Notes: generated by a model from the letters alone, not told the origin. A stretch of 64,000 nucleotides of DNA from Paenibacillus sp. FSL H8-0079 (GCF_037991315.1 NZ_CP150300.1:2914001-2978000), one strand, 5' to 3'. Counted from the stretch's first letter, positions 18,173-27,506 are shown. A program made the numbers and translations.

Positions 18173-20713
18173 ATGGCCGAACCGAAGTCCAAGAAAGAAC
18201 AAAATTTATTGAACCGCACATTGCTTCAACAGGGAACATACACGAATGATCCGATAGACCTGAATAACTGTGATAAAGAACCGATTCATATCCCCGGCTT
18301 TATTCAACCTCATGGTGTACTTTTGGCCATCAATACCAGTCATACGCCAACCATTGTTCAGTGTAGCCAAAATACGGAGGACCAACTGGGTATTGCCTAT
18401 GAAGACGTTTTGGGCATGCCTTTGGAAAATCTGATCGGCGAGCATGATGTACGCAAACTGTTGGGTAGCAGCTTCAATGCAGCTGTAACCTCTGATTTGC
18501 ATTACATGGATCTGACCATTAAAGTATCCGGTGAGGACCGGATATTTTCATCTGTTCTTCATGAAAGTGAAGGGCTGCTCATTCTGGAGATTGAGCCTTT
18601 TTATGATAAAGAAAACATGGAAACTACCGACTTTGAGTGGATATCCCGATTCTTTGGTCGGATCAAAAGTACAGACAGTCGCGTGGAAGCAAGTCAGATT
18701 GCGGCTGAACAGGTGAAGGAAATGCTCGGTTATGACCGAGTCATGATCTATGAGTTTGACGAGCAATGGAATGGTAAAGTTATTGCTGAAGCACGTGAAC
18801 AAGAACTCGAACCATTCCTTGGGCACCACTATCCGGCTTCGGATATTCCAAAACAGGCTCGGGAATTGTATCTTCGCAATTGGTTGCGAACCATTGTGAA
18901 TGTCAATTATACACCCGTAGAGATTGTGCCTACGCTCCAACCGCTCACAGGCAAACCGCTAAATTTGAGTCTTTCGGTCCTGCGCAGCGTATCTCCTCTT
19001 CATATCGAATATTTGCATAATATGGGTGTAGGTGCGACCGTTACGATCTCTCTTATTCATAACAATCAACTGTGGGGACTCATCACATGCCATCATTATT
19101 CGGCCAGATATGTACCCCATCGCGTACGGAATCTGTGCAATTTTCTGGGTGCGTTCTTCTCGAATGAATTGTTCCAGCGTCAGCAACTCGATGATTATCA
19201 AGCAGAGATCCAATCACGTGAAGCCGCTTCACGAATGGCCAATATATTTATCGGTAACACAAGTCCTGCCCGAGTACTTGAGGAATTACAGGGAGAAGAA
19301 GAGACGGTGTTAAATCTGATGGGTGCTGCCGGAGCAGCAATCTGTTACCAGGACAAGTTGTTGTTGTATGGTGAAACGCCAAACAGCGGACAGATTCGTG
19401 AACTGGCAGGTTGGCTTGCAGGAAAGTCCGAGGATTACAGTTATCATACGTCGAAACTGAGTTTGGAGTATGAGACGTCCAAAGCTTATCAGGATAAGGC
19501 TTCAGGGGTTATTTATGTTGCCATTTCGCCTGGACAGCATAACTACATGCTCTGGTTCCGACCTGAGGTCGTCCAGGTTGTCGATTGGGCGGGTGACCCC
19601 GCGAAGGCAGTGCTCAAGACGGATGATGGCATGCGGTTATCTCCGCGTAAATCATTCGAGAAATGGCGTGAGGTTGTAAAATCAACTTCGTATCCATGGA
19701 CATCCAAAGAGCTGAGCGTGTTACCTTTACTCAAAACCATTGTACGTCGGCAGACAGAGAACCAGTTGGTTCAGGCCGAAGAACAGGCGCTGCAGAATGC
19801 TCGTATTTTGCGACAAAATGAACAGCGTTATTTGCAGTTAATGGATTACTCGCCCGTGGCATTCTTTACTTTGACTGACGGTCAGATTATCTACTGTAAT
19901 ACGAAGTCTGCTGAGCTGCTCGGGTTCGAGAGTGCCAAAAGCCTGACGGGCAAGGACTTCAGAGAGTTTGTACCGGATAAAACAAGAGTCACGTTGCAAC
20001 AGAATTTTGAGGAATTAAAGCACAATAACACAAGTTTGATCACCAGCCAGTCGTATTTTACCACAGCGGCAGGTACCTCATTGTTGCTTGAAATTACACT
20101 TGCTTCTGTTACGCATGCGGGCAAGCCATCTGTGATGGTCCTACTGCACAGTGGAACGTCCCACCATGAACAGGACAATTACACCGAAACGACGAGCCAG
20201 CTGCAGAGTTATCTGACGACAGATCCGTTAACGGATATGCCGATTCAGACGGTGTTCAAGTCACAGCTTCAGACTGACTGGGATGACTGTTTACAGGAAA
20301 AATGCAGTCTGGGACTACTCATTATAGATATTGATGATTTCCGTTCGTATAATGCAGCATATGGCCTTCAAGGAGGCGACCTGTGTCTGCAATGGATCGG
20401 TGAGGTGCTTACCGTGGTTAGCGAACAGCATGAAGCGCAGATCTCTCGTCTTCGCGGAGGTACATTTATGCTGAAATTGAAGAGCACAACGTCACAATAT
20501 TCAGCCAAACTTGCGGAAGAGATCAGACAACATGTGCTGGCTCTACAGATTCAAAGGGAATCATCCGGTCCGAGTGGAGTCGTCACTGTTAGTGTCGGTG
20601 GTGCAGTACTGGTACCAGATGAGAATTCCAATGCATCCGAACTGATCGAAAAAGCGAGTCGAGCATTGGCCCAAGCGAAAAGTGAAGGGAAGAATCGGGC
20701 GATCGTTGTCTGA
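18173..20713 (+). CDS. bphP: Bacteriophytochrome with PAS-GAF-PHY, PAS and degenerate GGDEF domains
   Basis: A red/far-red photoreceptor binding biliverdin. Cys33 in LNNCDKEPIHIPGFIQPHG is the expected chromophore attachment residue. The GAF domain has YPASDIP and MGVGATVTISL with CHH; the PHY tongue has PRKSF (about residue 493). A PAS domain follows (about 555-670) and then a GGDEF fold (about 675-845) with IIDIDDFRSYNAAYGLQGGD. The signature itself reads GGTFM instead of GG(D/E)EF, so diguanylate cyclase activity is doubtful; it may bind GTP or act through partners. ATG at 18,173 has AGAGGAG about 12 bases upstream. Its likely partner bphO is cut off by an IS. Confidence 0.92.
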   Translation: MAEPKSKKEQNLLNRTLLQQGTYTNDPIDLNNCDKEPIHIPGFIQPHGVLLAINTSHTPTIVQCSQNTEDQLGIAYEDVLGMPLENLIGEHDVRKLLGSSFNAAVTSDLHYMDLTIKVSGEDRIFSSVLHESEGLLILEIEPFYDKENMETTDFEWISRFFGRIKSTDSRVEASQIAAEQVKEMLGYDRVMIYEFDEQWNGKVIAEAREQELEPFLGHHYPASDIPKQARELYLRNWLRTIVNVNYTPVEIVPTLQPLTGKPLNLSLSVLRSVSPLHIEYLHNMGVGATVTISLIHNNQLWGLITCHHYSARYVPHRVRNLCNFLGAFFSNELFQRQQLDDYQAEIQSREAASRMANIFIGNTSPARVLEELQGEEETVLNLMGAAGAAICYQDKLLLYGETPNSGQIRELAGWLAGKSEDYSYHTSKLSLEYETSKAYQDKASGVIYVAISPGQHNYMLWFRPEVVQVVDWAGDPAKAVLKTDDGMRLSPRKSFEKWREVVKSTSYPWTSKELSVLPLLKTIVRRQTENQLVQAEEQALQNARILRQNEQRYLQLMDYSPVAFFTLTDGQIIYCNTKSAELLGFESAKSLTGKDFREFVPDKTRVTLQQNFEELKHNNTSLITSQSYFTTAAGTSLLLEITLASVTHAGKPSVMVLLHSGTSHHEQDNYTETTSQLQSYLTTDPLTDMPIQTVFKSQLQTDWDDCLQEKCSLGLLIIDIDDFRSYNAAYGLQGGDLCLQWIGEVLTVVSEQHEAQISRLRGGTFMLKLKSTTSQYSAKLAEEIRQHVLALQIQRESSGPSGVVTVSVGGAVLVPDENSNASELIEKASRALAQAKSEGKNRAIVV

Positions 20714-20777
20714 TTTTAGGGTATGTACCCTTACTGCTGAAAGGAATACACCTGTATTATCAAAGTCTTATAGAGTT

Positions 20778-20817
20778 GAACCAAAAAGAGGGCAGAAATG
20801 CTCTCTTTTTTTGGTTC
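20778..20817 (+). terminator. Terminator of bphP
   Basis: AACCAAAAAGAGGGC pairs with GCTCTCTTTTTTTGGTT around GAAAT. The stem is strong and symmetrical. Confidence 0.8.
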
Positions 20818-20857
20818 CAGGAATGTCTTAATTTCGTCACCGCAGACACAGGACAAG

Positions 20858-20866
20858 TGTTATAAT
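20858..20866 (+). promoter_or_regulatory. Extended -10 promoter of the TerB/ATPase/helicase cassette
   Basis: TGTTATAAT is an extended -10 element (TGn then TATAAT at 20,861-20,866). No good -35 is seen. Because an ATG at 20,865 lies inside this element, the coding start must be further downstream. Confidence 0.5.
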
Positions 20867-20924
20867 GTTCCCTATGGATACACTTGTTCGTATTCTGTCT
20901 TGGAGGAGGGTGAGACAACGTTCT

Positions 20925-22472
20925 ATGAAAGACAATTCAAGACAACTGGAATTTATGGAGATAGATCTGAGTGAAGAACCTGAAACAGCAGCAGTTCCGG
21001 TTCCTGATCGTTCAACCATTATGCAGTCTGCACATGATACGATGCAGCATCGTGGAGGCATATTGTCCTCAGAGAAACGTTTTGTGGAGGAAGCAAAGCA
21101 GTGGGTAGCGATGGAGGGGGATGTATGCCCGTGGGTTCCCTTTATGAGTTACTGGCCAACGTATGGCGTGATGAACGAAGCCCAACGCAAGTGGTATATG
21201 TTTTGGAGGAAAGAAGTACGTCAGGGGAGATACCCGGATACCGATCTGTCCTATCTATTTGTTCATATCTACGAGTTAATAAACGGCATTGGCTGGCAGA
21301 ATCCTCAGGATGGTTATGATCAATTGAAGCAGCTATGGGTGAACTACCGTGAACGGCTGCCCCAATTAAATATATATATGCAAGAGTGGATGGTCGATTA
21401 TGTGCTGGTCCATCAGATGGAGGTGTCATTATCCGAGGTCATGGTCCTTTCGGGTGGATATCTGCCAGCAGAGATGCTGGATAGGGAGCTGCAACGTATT
21501 TTACAGGAAAAAGTATCGGATATCTCGCTGAATATGCTGCAAAGATATTATGATTACGATATTACACTCAGTAAGTTCTACAGAGATGGCGGCAAAGAAG
21601 TGATGGAGCAGTACATCCCGCGGGTCATGGCCTTGGTTGATTCGTACCTGGAACGTACGCGACAAGTTGGACTGTTGCCTGAATGTAATCCTAACGATGA
21701 ACGCACGATGGAGCGTATTTTGTTTCGCAAAGCAGTCTATGATGATTCGATCTGTGGAAGATCGGTAGCGTTCAGATATATGCCCATAGGTGAACAGGCT
21801 GATTTTGTGCAGATGGTTACGCGGATCTATCGATGTACTGAAAATAAACTTCGTGAACGGCTCGGATTCAGAGGCCGATTGCGAGGACAGACTCTTGAAC
21901 CCGAACTTGCGAATCTGATTGAACGTTACCTGGACAAAGCATATGCGACCGAGCAGGCTGAGGCTATGGAGCAACCGGTGATTCGTATTGATACGGAGAA
22001 ATTGGCATCGTTACAGCAGGAAAGTGAGTACGTACGATTGGCACTTACGATTGAGGATGATTCCACTTTTGAAGATAAGGACGTAAACAGCACAACGATC
22101 GAAATAAATCTGGCAAGTTTACCAGAGGATTCTAAAGAGCCAGTTCCATTCGTTGATGATACAGCATCGTCTGAAGCATCAGGAAAATCAGTTTTGTTGC
22201 AGTGGGACGAGTCTGCTGAGGCTGATCTGGATGAAGAATGGCTGCTCTTTGCCAAGGAACTCTCCCCTCAGCAGGTGCAAACGATTCATGTTCTACTTGG
22301 TGCAAGTCCAGATACGGAGCTGATGCGTCTGGCTGAGCAATATGGAACGATGCCTACGCTTCTGCTGGATGAAATTAATGATGTGGCTATGGAAACGATC
22401 GGTGATCTTCTGATTGATGGTGATCGGATTGTTCCTGATTATATAGATGTGTTCGAACATGTGAAGAGGTGA
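20925..22472 (+). CDS. TerB-N/TerB-C domain protein
   Basis: The product (about 515 residues) has a TerB-N region around MNEAQRKWYMFWRKEVRQG and DLSYLFVHIYELINGIGW (about residues 80-130), a long helical middle, and a C-terminal TerB-C-like domain (about 425-515; LLLDEINDVAMETIGDLLI). These domains occur with helicases and ATPases in predicted DNA-processing or stress systems; despite the name, tellurite resistance is not implied. Start choice is uncertain: AGGAGG lies 15 bases before ATG 20,925 and almost touches GTG 20,910. The stop is six bases before the ATPase start, so the three genes are one transcript. The exact biochemical role is unknown. Confidence 0.75.
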   Translation: MKDNSRQLEFMEIDLSEEPETAAVPVPDRSTIMQSAHDTMQHRGGILSSEKRFVEEAKQWVAMEGDVCPWVPFMSYWPTYGVMNEAQRKWYMFWRKEVRQGRYPDTDLSYLFVHIYELINGIGWQNPQDGYDQLKQLWVNYRERLPQLNIYMQEWMVDYVLVHQMEVSLSEVMVLSGGYLPAEMLDRELQRILQEKVSDISLNMLQRYYDYDITLSKFYRDGGKEVMEQYIPRVMALVDSYLERTRQVGLLPECNPNDERTMERILFRKAVYDDSICGRSVAFRYMPIGEQADFVQMVTRIYRCTENKLRERLGFRGRLRGQTLEPELANLIERYLDKAYATEQAEAMEQPVIRIDTEKLASLQQESEYVRLALTIEDDSTFEDKDVNSTTIEINLASLPEDSKEPVPFVDDTASSEASGKSVLLQWDESAEADLDEEWLLFAKELSPQQVQTIHVLLGASPDTELMRLAEQYGTMPTLLLDEINDVAMETIGDLLIDGDRIVPDYIDVFEHVKR

Positions 22473-22478
22473 TACGCA

Positions 22479-23822
22479 GTGACAGAACTTAAAATACCGA
22501 AGCGGCTGACCACCGCACTTGTAAATTCATTGACAGCTGGTGTTGTCCCGCGAATTGGACTGGAGCAGATTGCCGTTGGCCGGAAACAGGAAGTGGAAGC
22601 CATCTTGCGGGATATGGACAATATCGCTGAGGGCGGCGCAGCTTTTAAACTCATTACGGGTCGTTACGGCAGCGGAAAAAGCTTTCTTTTGCAAATGATT
22701 CGTAATTATGCGATGGATCGGGATTTCGTTGTGGCAGATGCGGATCTGTCACCTGAGCGACGACTGGTGGGTACCAAAGGTCAGGGACTTGCTACATACC
22801 GCGAACTGATGACTCGTCTGTCTACACGCACACGCCCGGATGGGGGAGCGTTGGAGCCGATTTTGCAAAAATGGATCGCAGGGTTGCAACAATCCACGAT
22901 GCAGAGTCAGAACTTGCGACCGGATGATCCCGCTCTGCCGTTGGAAGTAGAGAAGCAGATCTATGCGGTGACGGGGGAGATGCAGAATCTGGTTCACGGA
23001 TTTGATTTTGCCAAGGTGCTGGCATCTTATTGGAATGGGTACAAGCTGGCTGATGATGATCGCAAACAGGCGGCGCTTCGCTGGCTTCGAGGAGAATTTG
23101 CAACCAAAACGGAAGCGAAAAAAGAACTGGCTGTTGGGGTCATTATCGACGATGACAACTGGTATGACTACTTCAAATTATGGTCTGAATTCACAGCGCG
23201 CATTGGGTACAAAGGATTGTTGTTGTTCATTGATGAAGCGGTGAATCTGTACAAAATTACAAACAGCATCTCCCGTCAAAGCAACTATGAGAAATTGCTG
23301 ACCATGTTCAATGATACCATGCAGGGCAAAGCGGAGCACCTGGGCATATTTGTGGGCGGTACGCCGCAATTTGTGGAGGATGAACGACGCGGACTATACA
23401 GCTATGAAGCGCTTCGCTCCAGGCTTATTGATGGTCGTTATGCAACCAAAGCGTACGCGAATTATACAGGCCCGATCCTGAAACTGGCGATGTTATCGCA
23501 TGAAGAGATTCTGATTTTGCTTCAGAAGCTGCGACAGATTCATGCCCTACATTTTGGATACAGTACGAGTCTAACGGATGAACAATTGGTTGATTTTATG
23601 CAAACGGCGGTGAACCGACTGGGTGCGGATGAATTGCTGACCACACGTGAAGTGGTACGCGACTTTATGGATGTATTGCATACGCTCCACCAGAATCCTG
23701 AAGTGACTTATACTCAATTACTTGGTGAACGGGCTGCCAAACCCCAGGAAACGGGTAAAGGGGCAGATGCTTCCGCAAATGCAGATGATCTGGACGATTT
23801 CCTGGCGGAGTTTGAATTATGA
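22479..23822 (+). CDS. DUF2791/BrxD-like P-loop ATPase
   Basis: The 447-residue ATPase has Walker A GRYGSGKSFLL (about residues 62-72) and Walker B GLLLFIDEAVNLYK (about 245-258), followed by sensor-like TGPILKLAML. The N-terminus IPKRLTTALVNSLTAGVVPRIGLEQIAVGR is typical of the BREX-associated DUF2791 ATP-binding proteins (BrxD). In type 2 BREX loci, brxD stands next to brxHI; here pglX, pglZ and the other BREX genes are absent. GTG start with GAAGAGGTG before it. It overlaps the helicase gene by four bases (ATGA), a sign of translational coupling and a joint complex. Confidence 0.8.
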   Translation: MTELKIPKRLTTALVNSLTAGVVPRIGLEQIAVGRKQEVEAILRDMDNIAEGGAAFKLITGRYGSGKSFLLQMIRNYAMDRDFVVADADLSPERRLVGTKGQGLATYRELMTRLSTRTRPDGGALEPILQKWIAGLQQSTMQSQNLRPDDPALPLEVEKQIYAVTGEMQNLVHGFDFAKVLASYWNGYKLADDDRKQAALRWLRGEFATKTEAKKELAVGVIIDDDNWYDYFKLWSEFTARIGYKGLLLFIDEAVNLYKITNSISRQSNYEKLLTMFNDTMQGKAEHLGIFVGGTPQFVEDERRGLYSYEALRSRLIDGRYATKAYANYTGPILKLAMLSHEEILILLQKLRQIHALHFGYSTSLTDEQLVDFMQTAVNRLGADELLTTREVVRDFMDVLHTLHQNPEVTYTQLLGERAAKPQETGKGADASANADDLDDFLAEFEL

Positions 23823-26032
23823 GTGATAATCCATTTTACCGGCTTGCGCCATTCGTTCAGGAATTTATTTATAAAAAAAGATGGGAATCGCTTCGGCCTG
23901 CCCAGATTGAAGCCTGCAATATTTGCTTTCATACCCCGCATCATATGCTGATTGCGGCAGGAACGGCCTCCGGCAAGACGGAGGCGGCTTTTTTTCCTGC
24001 ATTGACCGAGCTGTATGAACGGCCTTCCAAATCGGTTGGCATTTTGTACATTGGACCTCTGAAAGCCCTGATTAATGACCAATTCGAACGTCTTAAGGAT
24101 CTGCTATCCGAAGGAAATATTCCGGTTTGGCATTGGCACGGGGACGTACCTCAGGCAGAGAAAACAAAACTGATGAAGAACCCCTCCGGTGTGCTTCAGA
24201 TAACGCCAGAATCGCTGGAAGGTCTGCTCATGAATCGACCGAATGCGATCCCGGCGCTGTTTCATGACCTACGTTATATCATCATCGATGAGGTACATGC
24301 CTTTATGGGAGCAGATCGGGGCATTCAAGTACTCAGCGAACTTGCCAGAATCGAGCGTATGGCTGGCTGTGCACCGCGAAGAGTGGGCTTGTCCGCTACA
24401 CTTAGTGACTATGATGCGGCTACATCTTGGCTGGCTGCGGGAACGAAGCAGGGTGTCGATGTAGTCTCTTCCCCAGGTGGTCGCAAGCTGCGATTGCGGG
24501 TGGAACATTTCTCTTTTCCTGATGCACAGGATGAAGAGCAAGCGGAGCAGCTACATAATGCACGCAAAGCCTACTATGACTTCATCTATGAGAGCACACA
24601 TCGCAAAAAAGCGCTGATCTTCACCAACAGCCGTACCGATGCAGAAGTCACCATTCTTGAGATGCGGCGGGTCGCGGCTCGCAGGCAGGAACGTGATGTA
24701 TTCCATGTGCATCATGGGAGCATCTCCGCCATGCTGAGAGAGGAGACGGAAGCTGCCCTTCGCACCGGATCGGGGCCAGCTGTTGCTGCGGCAACAGTTA
24801 CGCTCGAACTGGGCATCGATCTGGGCGAGCTGGAACGTGTGGTTCAGCTCGGTGCACCCTATAGCGCGTCCAGCTTTGTACAGCGTCTGGGACGTTCGGG
24901 GAGACGAGAGGATATGGCATCGGAGATGCTTTTTGTATGTCCGGAGGAAGAGGATGAGGAAGCGCAATTGCCTGCACGTATGCCATGGACTTTGATGCGT
25001 GCGATTGCTGTTATTGAACTATATGTAAAAACGAAATGGGTCGAACCTCTTGAAGCTCGCAAAATGCCCATAGGTGTACTCTATCATCAGACGATGAGCA
25101 TGCTGAAAAGTATGGGGGAGGCGGAGCCAAGAGATCTTGCGGAAGCCATCCTTTCGCTGGCCCCATTTGCGTTGATTAGACCTGATCAATATCAGGTATT
25201 CCTGAATTACCTCATCGATACAGATCATCTGCAATGGACAGAGGAGCGAACGTTGATCATCGGTCTGACCGGTGAGAAAATCGTGAATAATTATCGCTTC
25301 TACGCAGTCTTCAAGGACGATGAGGAACATAAAGTACTGAACGGATCTGAAGAGATTGGTTCGATTACAACTGTGCCCCCACCTGGCTATTGCTTCTCGC
25401 TCGCAGGCAAACTGTGGAAAGTGGAAGAGGTCGATCACAAGCACAAGGCTGTGTATGTGAAGTCTGCCAAAGGTAAAGTAGATACGTTATGGCTTGGTGC
25501 GGGAGGAGATATTCATACGTCGGTGGTACAGAAAATGCGTGAAGTGTTATCCGACTCGACCATCTATCCCTACCTGTCACCGCAAGCCGTCAATCGACTG
25601 GAACGGGCACGCCGACTCGCTCGTGAAAGCGGTCTGCTGAAGCAGGTCGTCATTCCGGCAGGGGGAGATTCGATGTATGTTCTTCCTTGGGTGGGAAGTA
25701 AATCGTTCCGTACATTGGAACGACTGATGAAGCATAACCTGTCCAAGAAACTTGCCTTGCGTTCGGTTGTGCCTATGGAGCCCTATTATTTTGTGGTGTC
25801 GGGCAAGGTCGATGAACGAACATTGTTAGCCGAGATTATGAGTGAGTGTCGGACGGCTGAAGACGCATCTGCGTTACTTGCTGAAGACGAAGCACCTTAT
25901 CTGGGCAAGTATGATGAATTCGTCGCGCCGCCTTTGATCCGTGAGGCTTTTGCCGTAGATGGGCTGGATTTGGATGGATTGAAGGCAGGTTTACAGCAAA
26001 CATTGGAATGGGACTCTTCAGGCTTCAAGTGA
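23819..26032 (+). CDS. DEAD/DEAH-box helicase, Lhr/BrxHI-like
   Basis: The 737-residue superfamily 2 helicase has motif I AGTASGKTEAAF (about residues 46-57), DEVH in IIIDEVHAFMGAD, motif III SATLSD, and motif VI QRLGRSGRR (about 360-368). The C-terminal 350 residues carry further domains with a winged-helix-like part, as in Lhr-type enzymes and the BREX helicase BrxHI. It would translocate on DNA or RNA with the upstream ATPase and TerB protein. No nuclease or methyltransferase domain is seen in the cassette, so any effector must be one of these three proteins or encoded elsewhere. No obvious terminator follows before the riboswitch promoter. Confidence 0.85.
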   Translation: MSDNPFYRLAPFVQEFIYKKRWESLRPAQIEACNICFHTPHHMLIAAGTASGKTEAAFFPALTELYERPSKSVGILYIGPLKALINDQFERLKDLLSEGNIPVWHWHGDVPQAEKTKLMKNPSGVLQITPESLEGLLMNRPNAIPALFHDLRYIIIDEVHAFMGADRGIQVLSELARIERMAGCAPRRVGLSATLSDYDAATSWLAAGTKQGVDVVSSPGGRKLRLRVEHFSFPDAQDEEQAEQLHNARKAYYDFIYESTHRKKALIFTNSRTDAEVTILEMRRVAARRQERDVFHVHHGSISAMLREETEAALRTGSGPAVAAATVTLELGIDLGELERVVQLGAPYSASSFVQRLGRSGRREDMASEMLFVCPEEEDEEAQLPARMPWTLMRAIAVIELYVKTKWVEPLEARKMPIGVLYHQTMSMLKSMGEAEPRDLAEAILSLAPFALIRPDQYQVFLNYLIDTDHLQWTEERTLIIGLTGEKIVNNYRFYAVFKDDEEHKVLNGSEEIGSITTVPPPGYCFSLAGKLWKVEEVDHKHKAVYVKSAKGKVDTLWLGAGGDIHTSVVQKMREVLSDSTIYPYLSPQAVNRLERARRLARESGLLKQVVIPAGGDSMYVLPWVGSKSFRTLERLMKHNLSKKLALRSVVPMEPYYFVVSGKVDERTLLAEIMSECRTAEDASALLAEDEAPYLGKYDEFVAPPLIREAFAVDGLDLDGLKAGLQQTLEWDSSGFK

Positions 26033-26074
26033 ACATAACGTTTTTACGTAATAATATTTTTATACGGAATAGGG

Positions 26075-26103
26075 TTGACACCATCTCACCTCCCATGTAA
26101 TAT
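26075..26103 (+). promoter_or_regulatory. Promoter of the riboswitch leader
   Basis: TTGACA (26,075-26,080) and TAATAT (26,098-26,103) with 17-nt spacing. Transcription would begin near 26,110 and give a leader of about 240 nt. Confidence 0.7.
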
Positions 26104-26149
26104 ATGAAAAGTCGTCACACACGAATTACATCAAATTGCATATATCATT

Positions 26150-26223
26150 TCGTATAACCTCGCAGGCCGAAAGTGTACACAGGGCGAGGGTCTCTACGGG
26201 AAGCCTATACTTCCTAACTACGA
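26150..26223 (+). ncRNA. Purine-riboswitch-like aptamer with enlarged P2 loop
   Basis: P1 is TCGTA / TACGA (26,150-26,154 with 26,219-26,223), followed by the J1/2 sequence TAA. P2 is CCTCGC / GCGAGG, but its loop is about 20 nt instead of the usual seven. J2/3 reads GTCTCTAC and J3/1 AACTA, both as in guanine-type purine riboswitches; the C before TA corresponds to the guanine-specifying C74. P3 is GGAAG / CTTCC with loop CCTATA, and AGGC in loop 2 could pair with GCCT around P3. The 3' part is shared with a terminator, as in OFF switches. Ligand is inferred, not known. Confidence 0.65.
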
Positions 26224-26268
26224 TGCCAAGGAATCGATGTATTCCTTGCTCATAGTTAGGATTTTTTG
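26213..26268 (+). terminator. Riboswitch expression-platform terminator
   Basis: CCTAACTA, which is the J3/1-P1 part of the aptamer, pairs with TAGTTAGG (26,253-26,260); AAGGAAT / ATTCCTT forms the inner stem, and six T follow. Aptamer and terminator share sequence, and the detailed switching direction needs folding. Confidence 0.8.
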
Positions 26269-26347
26269 CATTTGCATGGTGTCTGTGACCTTGGCATGAA
26301 CCAAACATGCGGACGTACTTTTTTGATCATCAGGAGGTTTATTCACA

Positions 26348-27301
26348 ATGAAATATTATCTGTCCGTTCTGGCGGGAGCGATGAGCTATGGCATATTATC
26401 CACGATTGTGGTTCTGGCGTACGGCGAAGGATATAAACTTGGAGAGGTTGTGGGAGCACAGCTGATCACGGGTTTTCTTCTATCCTGGATGCTCGCGCTA
26501 TACACACGGTTTAGAACCAAACGCAAGTCACAGGCAAATGGCAAATCATCAGGAGCCGTGGCACAGGTATTCAAACGGTTGACGTGGAAACAACGTCTGT
26601 TATTGATGGCTGCCGGAACACCAACAGTAATCACAGGTCTCGTGTATTATCAGTCTTTACGTTATATCCCGGCTTCACTTGCCATAATCCTGTTGTTCCA
26701 GTTCACATGGATTTGCGTATTGATTCAGGCGATTAGCAAACGTCAACGTCCAGATAAAGTCACGTTCCTGACGTTGATCATTCTGTTCGGCGGAACTTTG
26801 CTGGCAGCCGGTTTCCTGGAACAGGGACTGGGTGAGTTCAACGGTCTGGGTATTGCTCTTGGACTAATGGCAGCCGTTAGTTATTCCCTGTTTGTATTGT
26901 TCAGCGGCAAAGCAGTTCCTTCGGCACATCCGGCCTTCCGCAGTGCGTGGATGGTTACAGGCGGATTGATCCTGCTGTGCATTTTGTTCCCACCGACATT
27001 CCTCTTTAACGGATTGATCTGGAGCCAGTTGCTTGTATTTGGATTGTTGCTTGGATTCTTCGGGGCTTTCATTCCGCCAGTATTGTTCGCTATCGGCGTT
27101 CCACATATTGGTGGTGACATGGCCGGAATCCTGGGTGCAGTGGAGCTTCCAATTGCAGTACTGCTATCCTCTATCGTGCTCCATGAGCATGTCAGCGGAT
27201 TGCAATGGTTCGGGGTTATCATTGTGCTCATTGGTGTAGCCCTGCCAGAGTTGTACAAATTACGCATGAGACGAAGTCGAAGTACCCCGATCTATTCCTG
27301 A
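26348..27301 (+). CDS. EamA-type DMT superfamily transporter
   Basis: The 317-residue inner-membrane protein has about ten hydrophobic helices in two EamA halves, with conserved small-residue patterns such as SLRYIPASLAIILL (about residues 101-114) and the second-half GILGAVELPIAVLLS. A basic loop (KRKSQANGK) after helix 2 is cytosolic. ATG start with AGGAGG ten bases upstream. Its leader contains a purine-riboswitch-like element and terminator, so its substrate may be a purine or related compound; direction of transport is unknown. The family is broad and gives no substrate by itself. Confidence 0.85.
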   Translation: MKYYLSVLAGAMSYGILSTIVVLAYGEGYKLGEVVGAQLITGFLLSWMLALYTRFRTKRKSQANGKSSGAVAQVFKRLTWKQRLLLMAAGTPTVITGLVYYQSLRYIPASLAIILLFQFTWICVLIQAISKRQRPDKVTFLTLIILFGGTLLAAGFLEQGLGEFNGLGIALGLMAAVSYSLFVLFSGKAVPSAHPAFRSAWMVTGGLILLCILFPPTFLFNGLIWSQLLVFGLLLGFFGAFIPPVLFAIGVPHIGGDMAGILGAVELPIAVLLSSIVLHEHVSGLQWFGVIIVLIGVALPELYKLRMRRSRSTPIYS

Positions 27302-27349
27302 GTTATACGAAAAGGGATATGGCGAAGCATGAACGGGAATAACCGTAGT

Positions 27350-27376
27350 AAAGCCTGAGAAATCAGGCTTTTTTTA
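27350..27376 (+). terminator. Terminator of the EamA transporter gene
   Basis: AAAGCCTGA and TCAGGCTTT pair around GAAA, followed by seven T. Confidence 0.9.
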
Positions 27377-27506
27377 TTGAAATATTTTTGCTCAAACACA
27401 ATAGCCCAGAGGGGTCATTTTCATTGTCATGCGAATCAGGTATGCTTAAAGAATACATCCGTCTGTTGATTGATTATTGATGGGACATCGAATGAGGAGT
27501 GTTTAT

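Noticed and set aside
20865..20924. Upstream start of the TerB-domain protein at ATG 20,865
   Set aside because: It is inside the TATAAT -10 element, so it would not be in the transcript.
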